From the NCBI RefSeq assembly GCF_024172125.1, contig NZ_JAMZEA010000013.1, positions 62,001 through 126,000 on the forward strand: a DNA stretch of 64,000 nucleotides, written 5' to 3'. Shown one piece after another: positions 17,342 to 27,036 of this stretch. How positions within the stretch are numbered: the first letter of the stretch is position 1; every line of letters begins with the position of its first letter. This stretch comes from Actinomadura rupiterrae (GTDB lineage: Bacteria; Actinomycetota; Actinomycetes; Streptosporangiales; Streptosporangiaceae). The notes beneath the pieces were generated by a model. The model was not told the DNA's origin and searched no databases. It saw only the letters and a list, made by a program, of their open reading frames with translations. A program made the translations under genes and the position numbers.

Positions 17342-18517
17342 ATGCCCCGCCCGTCCAGCGACGTGCAAGCGTTCGAAGCCCGCGTATCTGACGCTGAGCT
17401 CGACGATCTGCGCGCACGCTTGGCCGCGGCGCGGTTGCCGGAGGCCGAGACGGTGTACCGCCCTGCGCCCGACCCTCGTCGATGGGACCAGGGCGTTCCG
17501 CTTGCCGACCTCGTCGACCTCGTCGACTATTGGCGCACCGAGTACGACTGGCGGGCATTCGAAAAGCGCCTCGACCGGATCGGCCAGTTCCGCACGACAA
17601 TTGATGGCCTGGGAATCCACTTCCTGCACCGCCGATCCCCGCGCGCGGATGCCACTCCTCTGATCATGACGCACGGCTGGCCGGGGAGCATCGCCGAGTT
17701 CATCGATGTGGTGGACGAGCTGGCAGATCCGAAAGATGCGGACGCGCAGGCGTTCCACGTCGTGGTCCCGTCGCTGCCGGGCTTTGGTTACAGCGACAAG
17801 CCGACCACCACCGGGTGGGGCATCGAGAAGATCGCGGCCGCATGGGTGGAGTTGATGGGACGGCTCGGCTACAGCAATTTCCTAGCCCACGGCGGCGACT
17901 TCGGAGGTGGCATCACCACGATTCTCGGCGGCAGGTTCCCGGCGCATGTTCTCGGCGTCCACACGACGTTCGCGGAGCCGCCGCCCGGGCTGACGACCGA
18001 CGGGCTGACGGAGGTCGAGCGCCAGTGGACCGAGGAAACCCGCGATTTCTGGCTCCACCATGCGGCGTACGCCAAGCAGCAGGCGACCCGGCCGCAGACC
18101 ATCGGCTACTCGCTCGTCGATTCACCGGTCGGGCTTCTCGCCTGGATCCTCGACAAGTTCGCCGAGTGGTCGGATACCGAGGACAGCCCGTTCGAGACGA
18201 TTTCCAGAGACCGCATTCTTGACGACGTCACCCTCTACTGGCTGACGCGGACCGGCGCATCGGCGGCCCGCCTCTACTACGAAAGCCACAACTCGCTGGA
18301 CCCCGAACTCCGGGTCGACGTCCCGTCAGCAATCACCATGTACCCCCGTGACATGGAGAACCGGATCCCGCGCGCCTGGGCACAGGAGCGCTTCCGGCAA
18401 ATCGTCCGATGGACGCTGCCCGAAAGCGGCGGCCACTTCCCGTCGCTGGAGCTTCCCGAGTACTTCGCCAAGGATCTACAAGAAGGCCTCGCAGCCGTGC
18501 TGGCCGCCAACCGGTGA
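17342..18517 (+). CDS. Epoxide hydrolase
   Basis: A 391-residue protein with an N-terminal epoxide hydrolase (EHN) domain, DLRARLAAARLPE at about 22-34, and a C-terminal alpha/beta hydrolase domain. HGWPGS is the oxyanion-hole motif, GGDFGG carries the nucleophilic Asp, and a late GGHFPSLE supplies the catalytic His. Family members open epoxide rings with water in detoxification or catabolism. GGAGGTTCT just before the ATG fixes the start; in-frame codons upstream are not conserved. No partner gene is adjacent. Confidence 0.92.
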   Translation: MPRPSSDVQAFEARVSDAELDDLRARLAAARLPEAETVYRPAPDPRRWDQGVPLADLVDLVDYWRTEYDWRAFEKRLDRIGQFRTTIDGLGIHFLHRRSPRADATPLIMTHGWPGSIAEFIDVVDELADPKDADAQAFHVVVPSLPGFGYSDKPTTTGWGIEKIAAAWVELMGRLGYSNFLAHGGDFGGGITTILGGRFPAHVLGVHTTFAEPPPGLTTDGLTEVERQWTEETRDFWLHHAAYAKQQATRPQTIGYSLVDSPVGLLAWILDKFAEWSDTEDSPFETISRDRILDDVTLYWLTRTGASAARLYYESHNSLDPELRVDVPSAITMYPRDMENRIPRAWAQERFRQIVRWTLPESGGHFPSLELPEYFAKDLQEGLAAVLAANR

Positions 18518-18599
18518 ACACAGCCGGTGCCGGACTCTGGCTTCGTTGGGCCAGCACGACCCCTCGTTCTGCGGCCTGCTTCCCCAAGCACCCAGGCAC

Positions 18600-19580
18600 T
18601 TAGGGGAGGATGAGGATTTTTCCTATTACGGTGCGGTTCTCGATGGCGCTGTGGGCGGCGGGGGCGTCGGTCAGGGGGTAGGTCTTGCCGATGACGGGCT
18701 TCAGGCGGCCGGCGGCGACCTCGGCGAGGGCGGCGGTGGCCAGTCGGCGGCGTTCGTCCAGGTCGAGCTGCACGTCGGCGATGCCGCGCAGGGTCACGCG
18801 GCGGCGTTGGAGCTCTTGGGGGTCGAGCTCGGTGAATCCGCCGATGGTCGCGCCGTGCGCGGAGAAGCGTCCGCCGGGCGCGGTCGCGTCGAAGGCGGCG
18901 CGTCCGATCTCGGCGCCGACGCCGTCGAAGACCACGTCCGCCCCGTGGCCGCCGGTCGCCTCCAGCACGCGGTCGGCCCAGCCCGGTTCGGAGTAGTCGA
19001 CCGTGATGTCGGCGCCCAGATCCCGGGCGAGGGCGAGTTTCTCGGCTCCCCGGGCGGCGGCGATGACCTGCGCGCCAGCCGCGTGGGCGAGTTGGACGAG
19101 CAGGATGCCCATGCCGCCGGTGGCGCCGACGACCAGGACGCGTTCGCCGGGCTTGATGGCCGCGGTCTCCATCAGGCGCATGCCGGTCACGCCGTCGTGG
19201 ATGAGCGAGGCCGCCTGGTCGAGGCCGACCTCGTCCGGCACCGGGATGAGCGCGTCCCCCGCGACCACCAGCTGCTCGGCGTAGCCGCCGCTGGGGCCGG
19301 GATCGGAGGTGTAGGCGAGCACCCGGCTGCCGATCAAGTCCTGCGGCACGCCGTCGCCGACCTCGACCACCTCGCCCGAGATGCCGCCGCCCGGAATGTA
19401 GGGCGCGGTGATCCCGAAGATCTCGCGGCCCCAGCCCGACCGGATCCGGGTGTCGACGAACAGCGTGTCCACCGCCGCGACGCGCATGACGACCTCACCG
19501 GGGCCCGCGGTCGGCTCCGGCTCGTCCCGCGGCACCAGCACGTCGGGCCCACCGAACTTCGCTGCCTCTATGACCTTCAT
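18600..19580 (-). CDS. Zinc-type alcohol dehydrogenase/quinone oxidoreductase (MDR superfamily)
   Basis: A 326-residue medium-chain oxidoreductase with an N-terminal GroES-like fold. VVGATGGMGILLVQLAHAAG forms the NADPH-binding motif, and GIADVQ and a C-terminal ENRTVIGKIL follow. The structural zinc cysteines are absent, pointing to the quinone oxidoreductase subgroup. The ATG at 19580 has GGGGAG at a good distance; a GTG two codons earlier would place that motif too close. The XRE regulator immediately upstream on the same strand is a plausible controller. Confidence 0.88.
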   Translation of the reverse strand: MKVIEAAKFGGPDVLVPRDEPEPTAGPGEVVMRVAAVDTLFVDTRIRSGWGREIFGITAPYIPGGGISGEVVEVGDGVPQDLIGSRVLAYTSDPGPSGGYAEQLVVAGDALIPVPDEVGLDQAASLIHDGVTGMRLMETAAIKPGERVLVVGATGGMGILLVQLAHAAGAQVIAAARGAEKLALARDLGADITVDYSEPGWADRVLEATGGHGADVVFDGVGAEIGRAAFDATAPGGRFSAHGATIGGFTELDPQELQRRRVTLRGIADVQLDLDERRRLATAALAEVAAGRLKPVIGKTYPLTDAPAAHSAIENRTVIGKILILP

Positions 19581-19689
19581 GTCCACTCCCCATGTCGTCC
19601 TTGGAAGCAGTCTGGAACCTCAATCCTGCTTGAGGTCAAACGGTCGGCGGTGTCGCGTGGCGCACAATCCGTCCTTGCGGTCCGGAGGA

Positions 19690-20589
19690 TCAGCGCGGGC
19701 CGGGCTGAGACGGTGTGGCCGCCCAGCTGGCGAGGAGTTTGAGGCGGTCCTCGGAGGGTGTGCCGGGCTCGGCGGTGTAGGTGATCAGGTCGTGGACGGC
19801 GCGGCCCGGCAGGGGGAGGTCGAGGGACTGGAAGGTCAGGTCCAGGTGGCCGACGTCGGGGTGCTGGAGCCGCTTGGCGCCGTCGTGGCGGATCAGGACG
19901 TCGTGCACGGCCCAGTGCTCGCGGAACTCGGGGCTGAGGGTGGACAGTTCGCCGACGAGACCGCGCAGGGCCCGGTCACCGGGCTCGCGTGCGACCTCGG
20001 CGCGTAGCAGGGCGGCGGTGGCGGCGCCGGCGGCGTCCCAGTCGATGAAGAAGTCCGGGGCGCCGGGGTCGAGGAAGATGTAGCGGGCCAGGTTGGGGCG
20101 GCCGCGCTTGTCCAGCGTGGCGCTGTCGTACAGCGGCGCGAACAGGGCTCGGGCCAGGGGGTTTGCGGCGACGATGTCGGTGCGGCCGTTGCGGACGAAC
20201 GCCGACGACAGCGTCATGGAGTCGATCAGCCACTGGACTCGGGGCGGGATCTCGACGTCCCGGCGGCGCGACGGTGTGCGGCCGGTGTGCCGTGAGGACC
20301 GGGCCAGGTCGAACAGGTAGGTGCGCTCGTTCTCGTCCAGGCGCAGGGCCCGGGCGACCGCGTCGAGGACGTCGTCGGACACGCCGCCGATGTGGCCCTT
20401 CTCCAGCCGCGTGTACCACTCGGTGCTGACCCCGGCCAGGACAGCGACCTCCTCGCGCCGCAGCCCCGGGACGCGGCGCCGGGCGCTGGTCGGCAGCCCG
20501 GCCTGCGCCGGGGTGATCTTGGCGCGTCGGCTGGCGAGGAAATCCCGGATGTCGCCGCGGTTTCCGGGCGGTTGGTCCATGTCCTTCAT
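19690..20589 (-). CDS. MmyB-like XRE-family transcriptional regulator
   Basis: A 299-residue protein. The N-terminal XRE helix-turn-helix is GLRREEVAVLAGVSTEWYTRLE at about 49-70, preceded by the RRRVPGLRREE segment characteristic of this actinobacterial group. The C-terminal ~190 residues are the MmyB ligand-binding domain, ending in the HLDLTFQSLDLPL segment. It is divergent from the aldo/keto reductase gene at 20727. Two in-frame ATGs, 20589 and 20580, are possible. A similar regulator lies at 61627. Confidence 0.88.
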   Translation of the reverse strand: MKDMDQPPGNRGDIRDFLASRRAKITPAQAGLPTSARRRVPGLRREEVAVLAGVSTEWYTRLEKGHIGGVSDDVLDAVARALRLDENERTYLFDLARSSRHTGRTPSRRRDVEIPPRVQWLIDSMTLSSAFVRNGRTDIVAANPLARALFAPLYDSATLDKRGRPNLARYIFLDPGAPDFFIDWDAAGAATAALLRAEVAREPGDRALRGLVGELSTLSPEFREHWAVHDVLIRHDGAKRLQHPDVGHLDLTFQSLDLPLPGRAVHDLITYTAEPGTPSEDRLKLLASWAATPSQPGPR

Positions 20590-20726
20590 GGTATGCGCTG
20601 GTCACGGGGTAGAAGGGGGTTGAGGTTGTCCCCCCGATAGGCGCGGCCTTCCGCGGGGGCGGCGCTCGCGGTCTGCTGGGGGCAAGCGTCCAATCCGGGC
20701 GCGAGATCAAGTGATGGAGACACGAC

Positions 20727-21680
20727 ATGAGCAGCAAGGCGTTGACAGTGCCGCCGGTGGCGTTGGGCACCTGGGCCTGGGGAGACAGCGGCGAGGCGGG
20801 CGACGGCTACTTCGGCAGCCGGCTGAGCGCATCCGGTCTGCGGGACGTGGTGGAGAAGGCGCAGGCGAACGGATTCACCCTGTGGGACACCGCCGTGGTG
20901 TACGGGATGGGCCGTTCGGAGAGCGTCCTGGCCGAGGCGCTGGCGGGCTATGACCGGAGCGAGTACCAGCTGTCGACGAAGTTCACCCCGCAGGCCGCGG
21001 GCGAGGGGGACGATCCGGTCGCCGACATGCTGGAGCAGAGCCTGGAGCGGCTGAGGACCGATTACGTGGATCTGTTCTGGATCCACAATCCCGCCGACGT
21101 GGCGCGATGGACGCCCTCGCTGATCCCGCTGCTGGAGGACGGCAGGGTCAGGCATGTCGGGGTCTCGAACCACAACCGGGAGCAGGTCGCGCTCGCCGAT
21201 CAGATCCTCGGGGAGGCCGGGTTCCGTGTGGAGGCAATCCAGAACCACTACAGCCTGCTGTACCGCGGCTCCGAACGCGCGGGTCTGCTGGAGTACTGCC
21301 GCGAGCACGAGGTGCGATTCTTCGCTTACATGGTCCTAGAGCAAGGCGCGCTGACCGGCCGGTACAGTCCGGCCCGTCCATTGCCGGAGGGCAGCAACCG
21401 CGCGGCGGTGTACAACGGCATCCTGCCCCAGCTGCAGGCGCTGACCGACCGGATGCAGGCCCTCGGCAAGGACCGCGGCGCCTCCGCCGCCGAGATCGCC
21501 ATCGCATGGGCCATCGCCAAGGGAACCACCCCGATCGTCGGTGTGACGCGGGCCGATTACATCGACGGACTGATCCGGGCTCGCGGCATCGCCCTGGCCG
21601 AGGAGGAGATCACTGAACTGGAGGCGCTTGCCGACACCGCAGGCGTCAACACCCGCGGTTGGTGGGAGCAAGAAATGTGA
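20727..21680 (+). CDS. Aldo/keto reductase
   Basis: A 317-residue TIM-barrel oxidoreductase. Asp49 in LWDTAVVYG and the Tyr in the same segment, Lys in STKFTPQ and His in FWIHNP form the catalytic tetrad. VGVTRADYIDG near the C-terminus is the NADPH-binding region. It reduces aldehydes or ketones with NADPH. The divergent MmyB-like regulator probably controls it. Confidence 0.92.
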   Translation: MSSKALTVPPVALGTWAWGDSGEAGDGYFGSRLSASGLRDVVEKAQANGFTLWDTAVVYGMGRSESVLAEALAGYDRSEYQLSTKFTPQAAGEGDDPVADMLEQSLERLRTDYVDLFWIHNPADVARWTPSLIPLLEDGRVRHVGVSNHNREQVALADQILGEAGFRVEAIQNHYSLLYRGSERAGLLEYCREHEVRFFAYMVLEQGALTGRYSPARPLPEGSNRAAVYNGILPQLQALTDRMQALGKDRGASAAEIAIAWAIAKGTTPIVGVTRADYIDGLIRARGIALAEEEITELEALADTAGVNTRGWWEQEM

Positions 21681-21868
21681 CGCGCCGCCGACCCGCCCTT
21701 TGGTATCGCCGGGTTTTCGTGGTCCCCCTCGGCCGCTGCCCTTAGATTCGGGCCCTCAAGGCCGTCCACCGGCCCGGGCGGCCGCCGCGGGTTGACGGTG
21801 AGTCTGGCCGCGGCGGCCGACGTTGTCGCGCTTCCCGGTGAGCGGTGGGAGGACGAGCGCGGTTTGGG

Positions 21869-23008
21869 TCAGCGGGTTGCCGCGCGCATGACGGCGTCGA
21901 TCAGGCGGCGGTTCTCGGGGGCGCCTCCTTCCCCGTCCCCGAGGGCGAAGCGGCGGCGGGTGTAGCTGTAGGCGATGCCGCTGGCCGGGTCGGCGAAGGA
22001 CTGGGCGCCGACGGCGCCGCTGTGGCCGAAGGCGTCCGCGCCGAGGCCCGGGTAGCGGAGTCCCAGCGCCTCGAAGCCGAGCAGGAAGTGGTCCTTTTCG
22101 CCGGTCACGACGTCCACGCCGGGGGTGTGTAGCTTTGTGAATTCGGCCAGCGTCGCCGCCTCCAGCAGGGGCGGACGTGCGTCGATCTCGCCGATGGTCG
22201 CGGCGTACAGCTTGGCGAGCCCGCGGGCGTTGCCGACACTTCCGGACGAGGTGGGCCCCAGCGCCCGCACGGTGCGTTGGTTGGCGAAGGCGACCAGATC
22301 GGTCGGCGGGGTGGCGTTGAGGTTGAAGGCGAGGGCCGTCAGGCTTTCCGGCTCGGGGCGGGCGAGCAGGGCCTGCTTGTCTGGTGGCAGCGGCTGCGTC
22401 GGGAGGTAGCGGGGCTCCTGGTCTTCGGGCAGGCCGAGGTAGAAGTCCAGCTGGTAGGGGACGCGCAGCCGCTCCTCGTACAGCTCCTGGATCGAGCGGC
22501 CGGTGGTTCGGCGGACGACCTCGCCGGTCAGCGCTCCGATGACGAAGGCGTGGTAGCCGTAGGTGTTGCCCAGCGGCCAGTGGGGCGCCTGCTCGGCGAG
22601 GCGCTTGGCGATCAGCCGGTCGTCGGCCAGTTCGGCGGTGCTGAACCCGCCGGGGACGCCGATCAGCCCGGCCCGGTGGGCCAGCAGGTCCCGCAGGGTG
22701 ATGCGGCTTTTGCCCGCGGCGGCGAACTCGGGCCAGTAGTCGGCGACGGTCCGGTCCAGCTCCAGCGTCCCGTCCTGCACCAGCAGCGCGACGACCAGGT
22801 GCGCGGCGCCCTTGCCGGAGGAGAACGTCGCCAGCAGGGAGTCGCCGGTGAGGCCTGGTCCGGTCCACAGGTCCACGACCGGCCGTCCCCGGTGCCGGAC
22901 GGCCAGCTGGGCGCCCAGGCCCGGCTCGTCGGCGGCCACCTGCTCCAGGGCCGTCCGGACGTCCTCGAACCCTGCGGCGACCGTTCCCTGCACGATGTCG
23001 GTGGTCAT
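21869..23008 (-). CDS. Serine beta-lactamase-like hydrolase
   Basis: A 379-residue protein of the beta-lactamase/penicillin-binding-protein-like family (EstB/LACTB type). SSGK in ATFSSGKGAAH is the SxxK nucleophile motif, and YGYHAF supplies the second-motif Tyr. No signal peptide is seen, so it is likely a cytoplasmic esterase or peptidase rather than a resistance lactamase. Its ATG overlaps the stop of the upstream FMN reductase gene by 4 bases (ATGA), indicating an operon and translational coupling. Confidence 0.88.
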   Translation of the reverse strand: MTTDIVQGTVAAGFEDVRTALEQVAADEPGLGAQLAVRHRGRPVVDLWTGPGLTGDSLLATFSSGKGAAHLVVALLVQDGTLELDRTVADYWPEFAAAGKSRITLRDLLAHRAGLIGVPGGFSTAELADDRLIAKRLAEQAPHWPLGNTYGYHAFVIGALTGEVVRRTTGRSIQELYEERLRVPYQLDFYLGLPEDQEPRYLPTQPLPPDKQALLARPEPESLTALAFNLNATPPTDLVAFANQRTVRALGPTSSGSVGNARGLAKLYAATIGEIDARPPLLEAATLAEFTKLHTPGVDVVTGEKDHFLLGFEALGLRYPGLGADAFGHSGAVGAQSFADPASGIAYSYTRRRFALGDGEGGAPENRRLIDAVMRAATR

Positions 23009-23601
23009 CGGGCTGCTCCCACCTTGGTCGCGGCCTTGGCGGCGGCCTTGGCGGTCAGGGCGTCCAGCAGGTTGCGCAGCAGGACGGCGGTGCCCTCGTC
23101 GATGAGCCGGCCGTCCTGGCCGAGGCGTTCATGGACGCGGAAGGCGATCACTTCGGGCTTGGTCACCACGTCGGAGTCGGTCCACACGAACACCTGGCGC
23201 AGGGCGAGCTGGGCGCGCACCGATCCGAAGTTGGTCGGCGCCGCGCCGGCGATGGCGACGGGCTTGCGCAGCAGCGGAAGCCCCTCGGTCTCGGTCCAGT
23301 CGGTGCTGGCCCAGTCGAGGGCGTTCTTCAGGACGCCGGGAATGGAGTAGTTGAACTCCGGCGTGATGATCAGGAGGCCGTCGGCCGCGTTGATCCGGTC
23401 GCGCAGGTCCTGGACGGCGGCAGGTCGGCGGTCCGGGGTGTCCAGATCCATGTCGTACGGGGGGATATCGCGCAGTCCGGCGTAGATGTCCAGGGCGACC
23501 CCGGCCGGTGCGAGGTCGCGGGCAGCCCGCAGCAGGGCGGAGTTGTAGGAGTCGGTACGAAGGCTCCCCGAGATCCCGAGGATCGTCAGCTCGCTCGTCA
23601 T
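23005..23601 (-). CDS. NADPH-dependent FMN reductase
   Basis: A 198-residue flavodoxin-like protein. GISGSLRTDSYN at about 9-20 binds the FMN phosphate, and TPEFNYSIPGVLKNALDW is the family signature. It reduces flavins or quinones with NAD(P)H. It is the first gene of a two-gene operon with the serine hydrolase and is divergent from the TetR gene at 23725. Two inverted repeats stand between them. Confidence 0.92.
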   Translation of the reverse strand: MTSELTILGISGSLRTDSYNSALLRAARDLAPAGVALDIYAGLRDIPPYDMDLDTPDRRPAAVQDLRDRINAADGLLIITPEFNYSIPGVLKNALDWASTDWTETEGLPLLRKPVAIAGAAPTNFGSVRAQLALRQVFVWTDSDVVTKPEVIAFRVHERLGQDGRLIDEGTAVLLRNLLDALTAKAAAKAATKVGAAR

Positions 23602-23666
23602 GTGCAGTCTCTTTTCATTCACGGGAAGGCCGACTGAGGCCCGAAGTGGATGCCGCGCGGCGAACT

Positions 23667-23704
23667 GAACTGTACAGGACAGTTCATATGAACTCAACAG
23701 TTCA
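23667..23704. promoter_or_regulatory. Paired inverted repeats, probable TetR operators
   Basis: GAACTGT-N5-ACAGTTC (23667-23685) and TGAACT-N4-AGTTCA (23689-23704) are both perfect. They lie in the 123-base gap between the FMN reductase start and the divergent TetR start. The shared half-site AACTGT/AGTT suggests binding by that TetR. Confidence 0.75.
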
Positions 23705-23724
23705 GTACAGCTAGACTGCGGGGC

Positions 23725-24351
23725 ATGACGACAACCAGCAGGCACGTCCCGTCGGGAGAACGCGCCGCGCGCAAGCGGGCCGCCATCCTGCGCGCGGCCC
23801 GCCAGCAGTTCCTTGAGCAGGGCTTCGGCGCCGGCATGGACCACATCGCCGCCGAAGCGGGCGTCTCCAAGGTCACCGTCTACAACCACTTCGCCGGCAA
23901 GGAGGAACTGTTCACCGAGGTCGTCACCGACGCCCTCGAACAGGCCCTCGGCGAGACCATGCAGGCCATGTCCGAGCGCCTGCGCACCGGCGACGACCTG
24001 CGGGACGTCCTGATCGCCACCGCCCGCCAATGGGTCGGCGGCATGGCCCAACCCGAGATCCTCGCCCTGCGCGGACTCATCGCCGCCGAAGCCCGCCGCT
24101 TCCCCGACCTCGGCCGCGCCTGGCGCGAGCAGGGCCCCGAACGCTTCGCCGAACCCCTCGCCGCCGCCCTGAGCGCCCGCGAGGACCTGGCCATCCCCGA
24201 CATGGACCTGGCCCTCGTCCAGTTCTACGCCCTGGTCCTCTACCCCCACATCGTCCACAGCGCCTACGGCGACCGACTCGACCCCGCCTTCACCGACGCC
24301 CTCATCACCAGCGGCGTCGACATGTTCCTGACCTACTACCGCAAACCATGA
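23725..24351 (+). CDS. TetR/AcrR-family regulator
   Basis: A 208-residue protein. IAAEAGVSKVTVYNHFAGKEEL at about 38-59 is the recognition region, and the C-terminal domain belongs to the AefR-like group. It is divergent from the FMN reductase/serine hydrolase operon, with palindromes between. Repression of that operon and of itself is the simplest reading. Confidence 0.9.
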   Translation: MTTTSRHVPSGERAARKRAAILRAARQQFLEQGFGAGMDHIAAEAGVSKVTVYNHFAGKEELFTEVVTDALEQALGETMQAMSERLRTGDDLRDVLIATARQWVGGMAQPEILALRGLIAAEARRFPDLGRAWREQGPERFAEPLAAALSAREDLAIPDMDLALVQFYALVLYPHIVHSAYGDRLDPAFTDALITSGVDMFLTYYRKP

Positions 24352-24439
24352 CCCCTCGCAGCCGCCGCCCCGTCCCCACCCCGACCGCGTCCGCGGCTTG
24401 GTGATTTCGGCGCTGGCCGGGCTGGGCATGATCACCGGC

Positions 24440-25234
24440 ATGGACATCGATCTCACGGGGCGGACGGCGCTGGTGACCGGCTCCACCAAGGGCATCGGCC
24501 TGGCGATCGCCGCGGGGCTGGCGCGGGCCGGGGCGTCCACCGTCGTCAACGGACGCTCCAAGGCGAGCGTCGACAGCGCGCTCGACACCCTGCGTTCACA
24601 AGTGCCCGGAGCCAAGCTGCAGGGCGTGGCGGCCGACGTGGCCACCGCCGACGGCGCCGAAACCATGCGTGAGCAGGTGCCCGACCTCGACATCCTCGTC
24701 AACAACCTCGGCATCTTCGAGGCCCGGCCCGTGCTGGACATCGACGATGACGAATGGCGCCGCTATTTCGAGGTCAACGTCCTGTCGGGGGTGCGGCTCG
24801 CTCGCCTCTACCTGCCGGGCATGACCGAGCGGGGCTGGGGACGGGTGCAGTTCATCGCCAGCGACTCCGCGGTGGTCACCCCGGAGGAGATGGTGCATTA
24901 CGGCATGTCGAAAACGGCGCTGCTGGCGGTCTCGCGCGGCTACGCCAAGGCCGCCGCCGGGACGGGCGTGACCGTCAACACCGTCCTCGCGGGACCGACT
25001 CACACCGCCGGCGTGGAGAAGTTCGTCGGCGAGCTGGTCGGCGACGACCTGCCCTGGGACGAGGCGCAGCGGCGCTTCATGGCCGAGCACCGTCCCAACT
25101 CGCTGCTCAAGCGCCTGATCGAGCCGGAGGAGATCGCCAACATGGTCGTCTACCTCAGCTCGGAGCACGCCTCGGCCACCACAGGCGGCGCGGTGCGCGT
25201 CGACGGAGGCTACGTCGACGCGATCCTGCCGTGA
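24440..25234 (+). CDS. SDR-family oxidoreductase
   Basis: A 264-residue classical SDR. TGSTKGIG at about 13-20 binds the cofactor, NNLG follows strand 4, and Ser in IASDSAVV with YGMSK completes the active site. The C-terminal RVDGGYVDAIL is typical. The ATG at 24440 is chosen because the protein then begins MDIDLTGRTALVTGS; an earlier in-frame GTG adds unconserved residues. The SalK-like gene follows on the same strand. Confidence 0.9.
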   Translation: MDIDLTGRTALVTGSTKGIGLAIAAGLARAGASTVVNGRSKASVDSALDTLRSQVPGAKLQGVAADVATADGAETMREQVPDLDILVNNLGIFEARPVLDIDDDEWRRYFEVNVLSGVRLARLYLPGMTERGWGRVQFIASDSAVVTPEEMVHYGMSKTALLAVSRGYAKAAAGTGVTVNTVLAGPTHTAGVEKFVGELVGDDLPWDEAQRRFMAEHRPNSLLKRLIEPEEIANMVVYLSSEHASATTGGAVRVDGGYVDAILP

Positions 25235-25365
25235 GCCGTCGCTGGCCCCGCTCGCTGCGCCGAAAAAAAATCGAGCAGACATTGTCGGATCCGGGACGGG
25301 CCCTTCGTAGCCATGGTGAGAGGCCGCCACCAGGAGGCGGTCGCGACCCGAGGGGACACCGACCG

Positions 25366-26190
25366 ATGCCGCACCCGCTGGCCAAGATCCACCGCATGTC
25401 CGAGCTCATCGAGCCGATCGGCGCCGTCACCTTCTCCGAGGTGCCGAACGAGGAGTTCCTGGCCCTCGGCATGCGCAACTACTGGGACGGCTACTTCGCC
25501 GGCCGCGCCGCCCCGCTGGGCCTGGCCCCGGCCGAAGTCGTCCACGCGGTCTTCTACAACTTCGCCGACGGCGAGGTGGCGCGCCACATCCCCTGGGTCT
25601 GGGGCAAGATCACCCCGGAGGAGGCGATCGCCGTCCGCGAGCGGGGCAGCGCCGCCGCCCTCCGGCAGCGGATCGGCGTCCTCGCCGACTCCCCCGACCT
25701 GGGACGCATCGCCGACCTGACCACCCGAGCGGCGATCAGCGCCCCGACCGAAGGCCGTCCCCTGTACGCCGGACTGCGGGCGCTGGACATCCCGCAGGAA
25801 CCGGTCGCCAAGCTCTGGCACGCAGCGACGCTGCTGCGCGAACACCGCGGGGACGGCCACAACGCCGTCCTGCTCGCCCACGGCATCAGCGGCACCGAAG
25901 CCCACGTCCTGGTCGCTCTGACCCTCGGCATGAAGCCCGAAGAGTTCGGCCGCATCCACCACCTGCCCAAGGCGAAGCTGGCCGCCGTCATCAACGGCCT
26001 ACGCGACCGCGGCCTGGTGAACGCCGCCGGCCAGTTCACCGCCACCGGCCGCGCCACCAGGCAGCGCATCGAGGACCTCACCGACCAACAAGCCGCCCCC
26101 GCCTACAACACCCTCACCCCGCACGAACTCGACGCCCTCATCACCGCCCTAACCCCCATCGCCACCGCCCTCCAAACCACCGACGACTGA
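25366..26190 (+). CDS. SalK/SCO6745-like helix-turn-helix protein
   Basis: A 274-residue protein of the actinomycete family often annotated SalK or SCO6745. NYWDGYFAGRAAPLG and AVFYNFADGEVARHIP near the N-terminus are family signatures. The C-terminal part resembles a winged helix-turn-helix (LPKAKLAAVINGLRDRGLV). Biochemical function is not established; a regulatory role is commonly inferred. It follows the SDR gene by 131 bases. Confidence 0.75.
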   Translation: MPHPLAKIHRMSELIEPIGAVTFSEVPNEEFLALGMRNYWDGYFAGRAAPLGLAPAEVVHAVFYNFADGEVARHIPWVWGKITPEEAIAVRERGSAAALRQRIGVLADSPDLGRIADLTTRAAISAPTEGRPLYAGLRALDIPQEPVAKLWHAATLLREHRGDGHNAVLLAHGISGTEAHVLVALTLGMKPEEFGRIHHLPKAKLAAVINGLRDRGLVNAAGQFTATGRATRQRIEDLTDQQAAPAYNTLTPHELDALITALTPIATALQTTDD

Positions 26191-26337
26191 ACGAGCCCAG
26201 CATCACAGCGCTGACCGACAACACTGAGGCGAGTAGGACGTAGGACGCCAGATCAGGAGGCGGCCCGTGCCCGACCCCGACCGCATACGGCACCGCTCCT
26301 CACAAGTCCCTTGCGGGGACGGCCACCCTCGTTCCGG

Positions 26338-27036
26338 TCATCGGATGCGCGCCGCGTCCTCCGGCAGAGGTTGCGTGCACTCTTCGCTGGTCAGGTAGAC
26401 CAGCACCCCGTCGCCCTCGCCCCCACGCCCCACCCCCATGGCATCGGCGAACTCGGCCGAGAAGAAGGAGACGTATCCAGTGAACGCGCCGGGCTCTGAC
26501 AACACCTCGCTGGCCGAGACACGCGCGATCATCGGATGTCCGGGAGCCGACGTGCCGAGCGCGTGAAGCGCCTCCCAGGCGAACGCCATCCCACGCCGCA
26601 TCAACAGCCGTATCCGCTCATCCCCGCAGGCGGTGATGTCGCCATCGGGAATGCCTCGCCCGTTGACGGCCAGCTCCCAATCCACCGCCTCGGCTGGTCG
26701 CCTTCCGAAGTAGGACCTCCGGTAGGCGACCAGCAGCGCCGCTCCGTCATCCAGCACCCACCCGGCCTCGATCACCGCCCGCCCATACACGTCCGAGGCG
26801 CACAGCTTCGCCACAGCCCCGTCCCCAAGCACGCGCCTCGCCTCGGGGCTCACCAACACCATTCGCGCCCTCCCCCTGCCGCAGGGGAATCCGCTGCCCC
26901 TCTTCAACGGACCGTATCCGGCCGGCAGCCCCGCGGCAGCGACGGCCCGACGGACTCCGGCTCCATCTGAAGGCAACAGAATCCTCCACAGGGCTGCCGA
27001 AGTGACATAAGCCCTGTGCAGACGAGCCATACCCAA
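26338..27036 (-). CDS. Hypothetical protein
   Basis: A 232-residue protein not recognised as a known family. Codon bias is weaker than in its neighbours but the frame is long and has no stops. It contains WELAVNGRGIPDGDI and a mid-region YRRSYFGRRPAEA, and has no signal peptide or transmembrane helix. The start could also be the ATG at 27030. It stands alone between gaps on both sides, so context gives no clue. A secreted-toxin immunity protein is one unproven option. Confidence 0.55.
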   Translation of the reverse strand: MGMARLHRAYVTSAALWRILLPSDGAGVRRAVAAAGLPAGYGPLKRGSGFPCGRGRARMVLVSPEARRVLGDGAVAKLCASDVYGRAVIEAGWVLDDGAALLVAYRRSYFGRRPAEAVDWELAVNGRGIPDGDITACGDERIRLLMRRGMAFAWEALHALGTSAPGHPMIARVSASEVLSEPGAFTGYVSFFSAEFADAMGVGRGGEGDGVLVYLTSEECTQPLPEDAARIR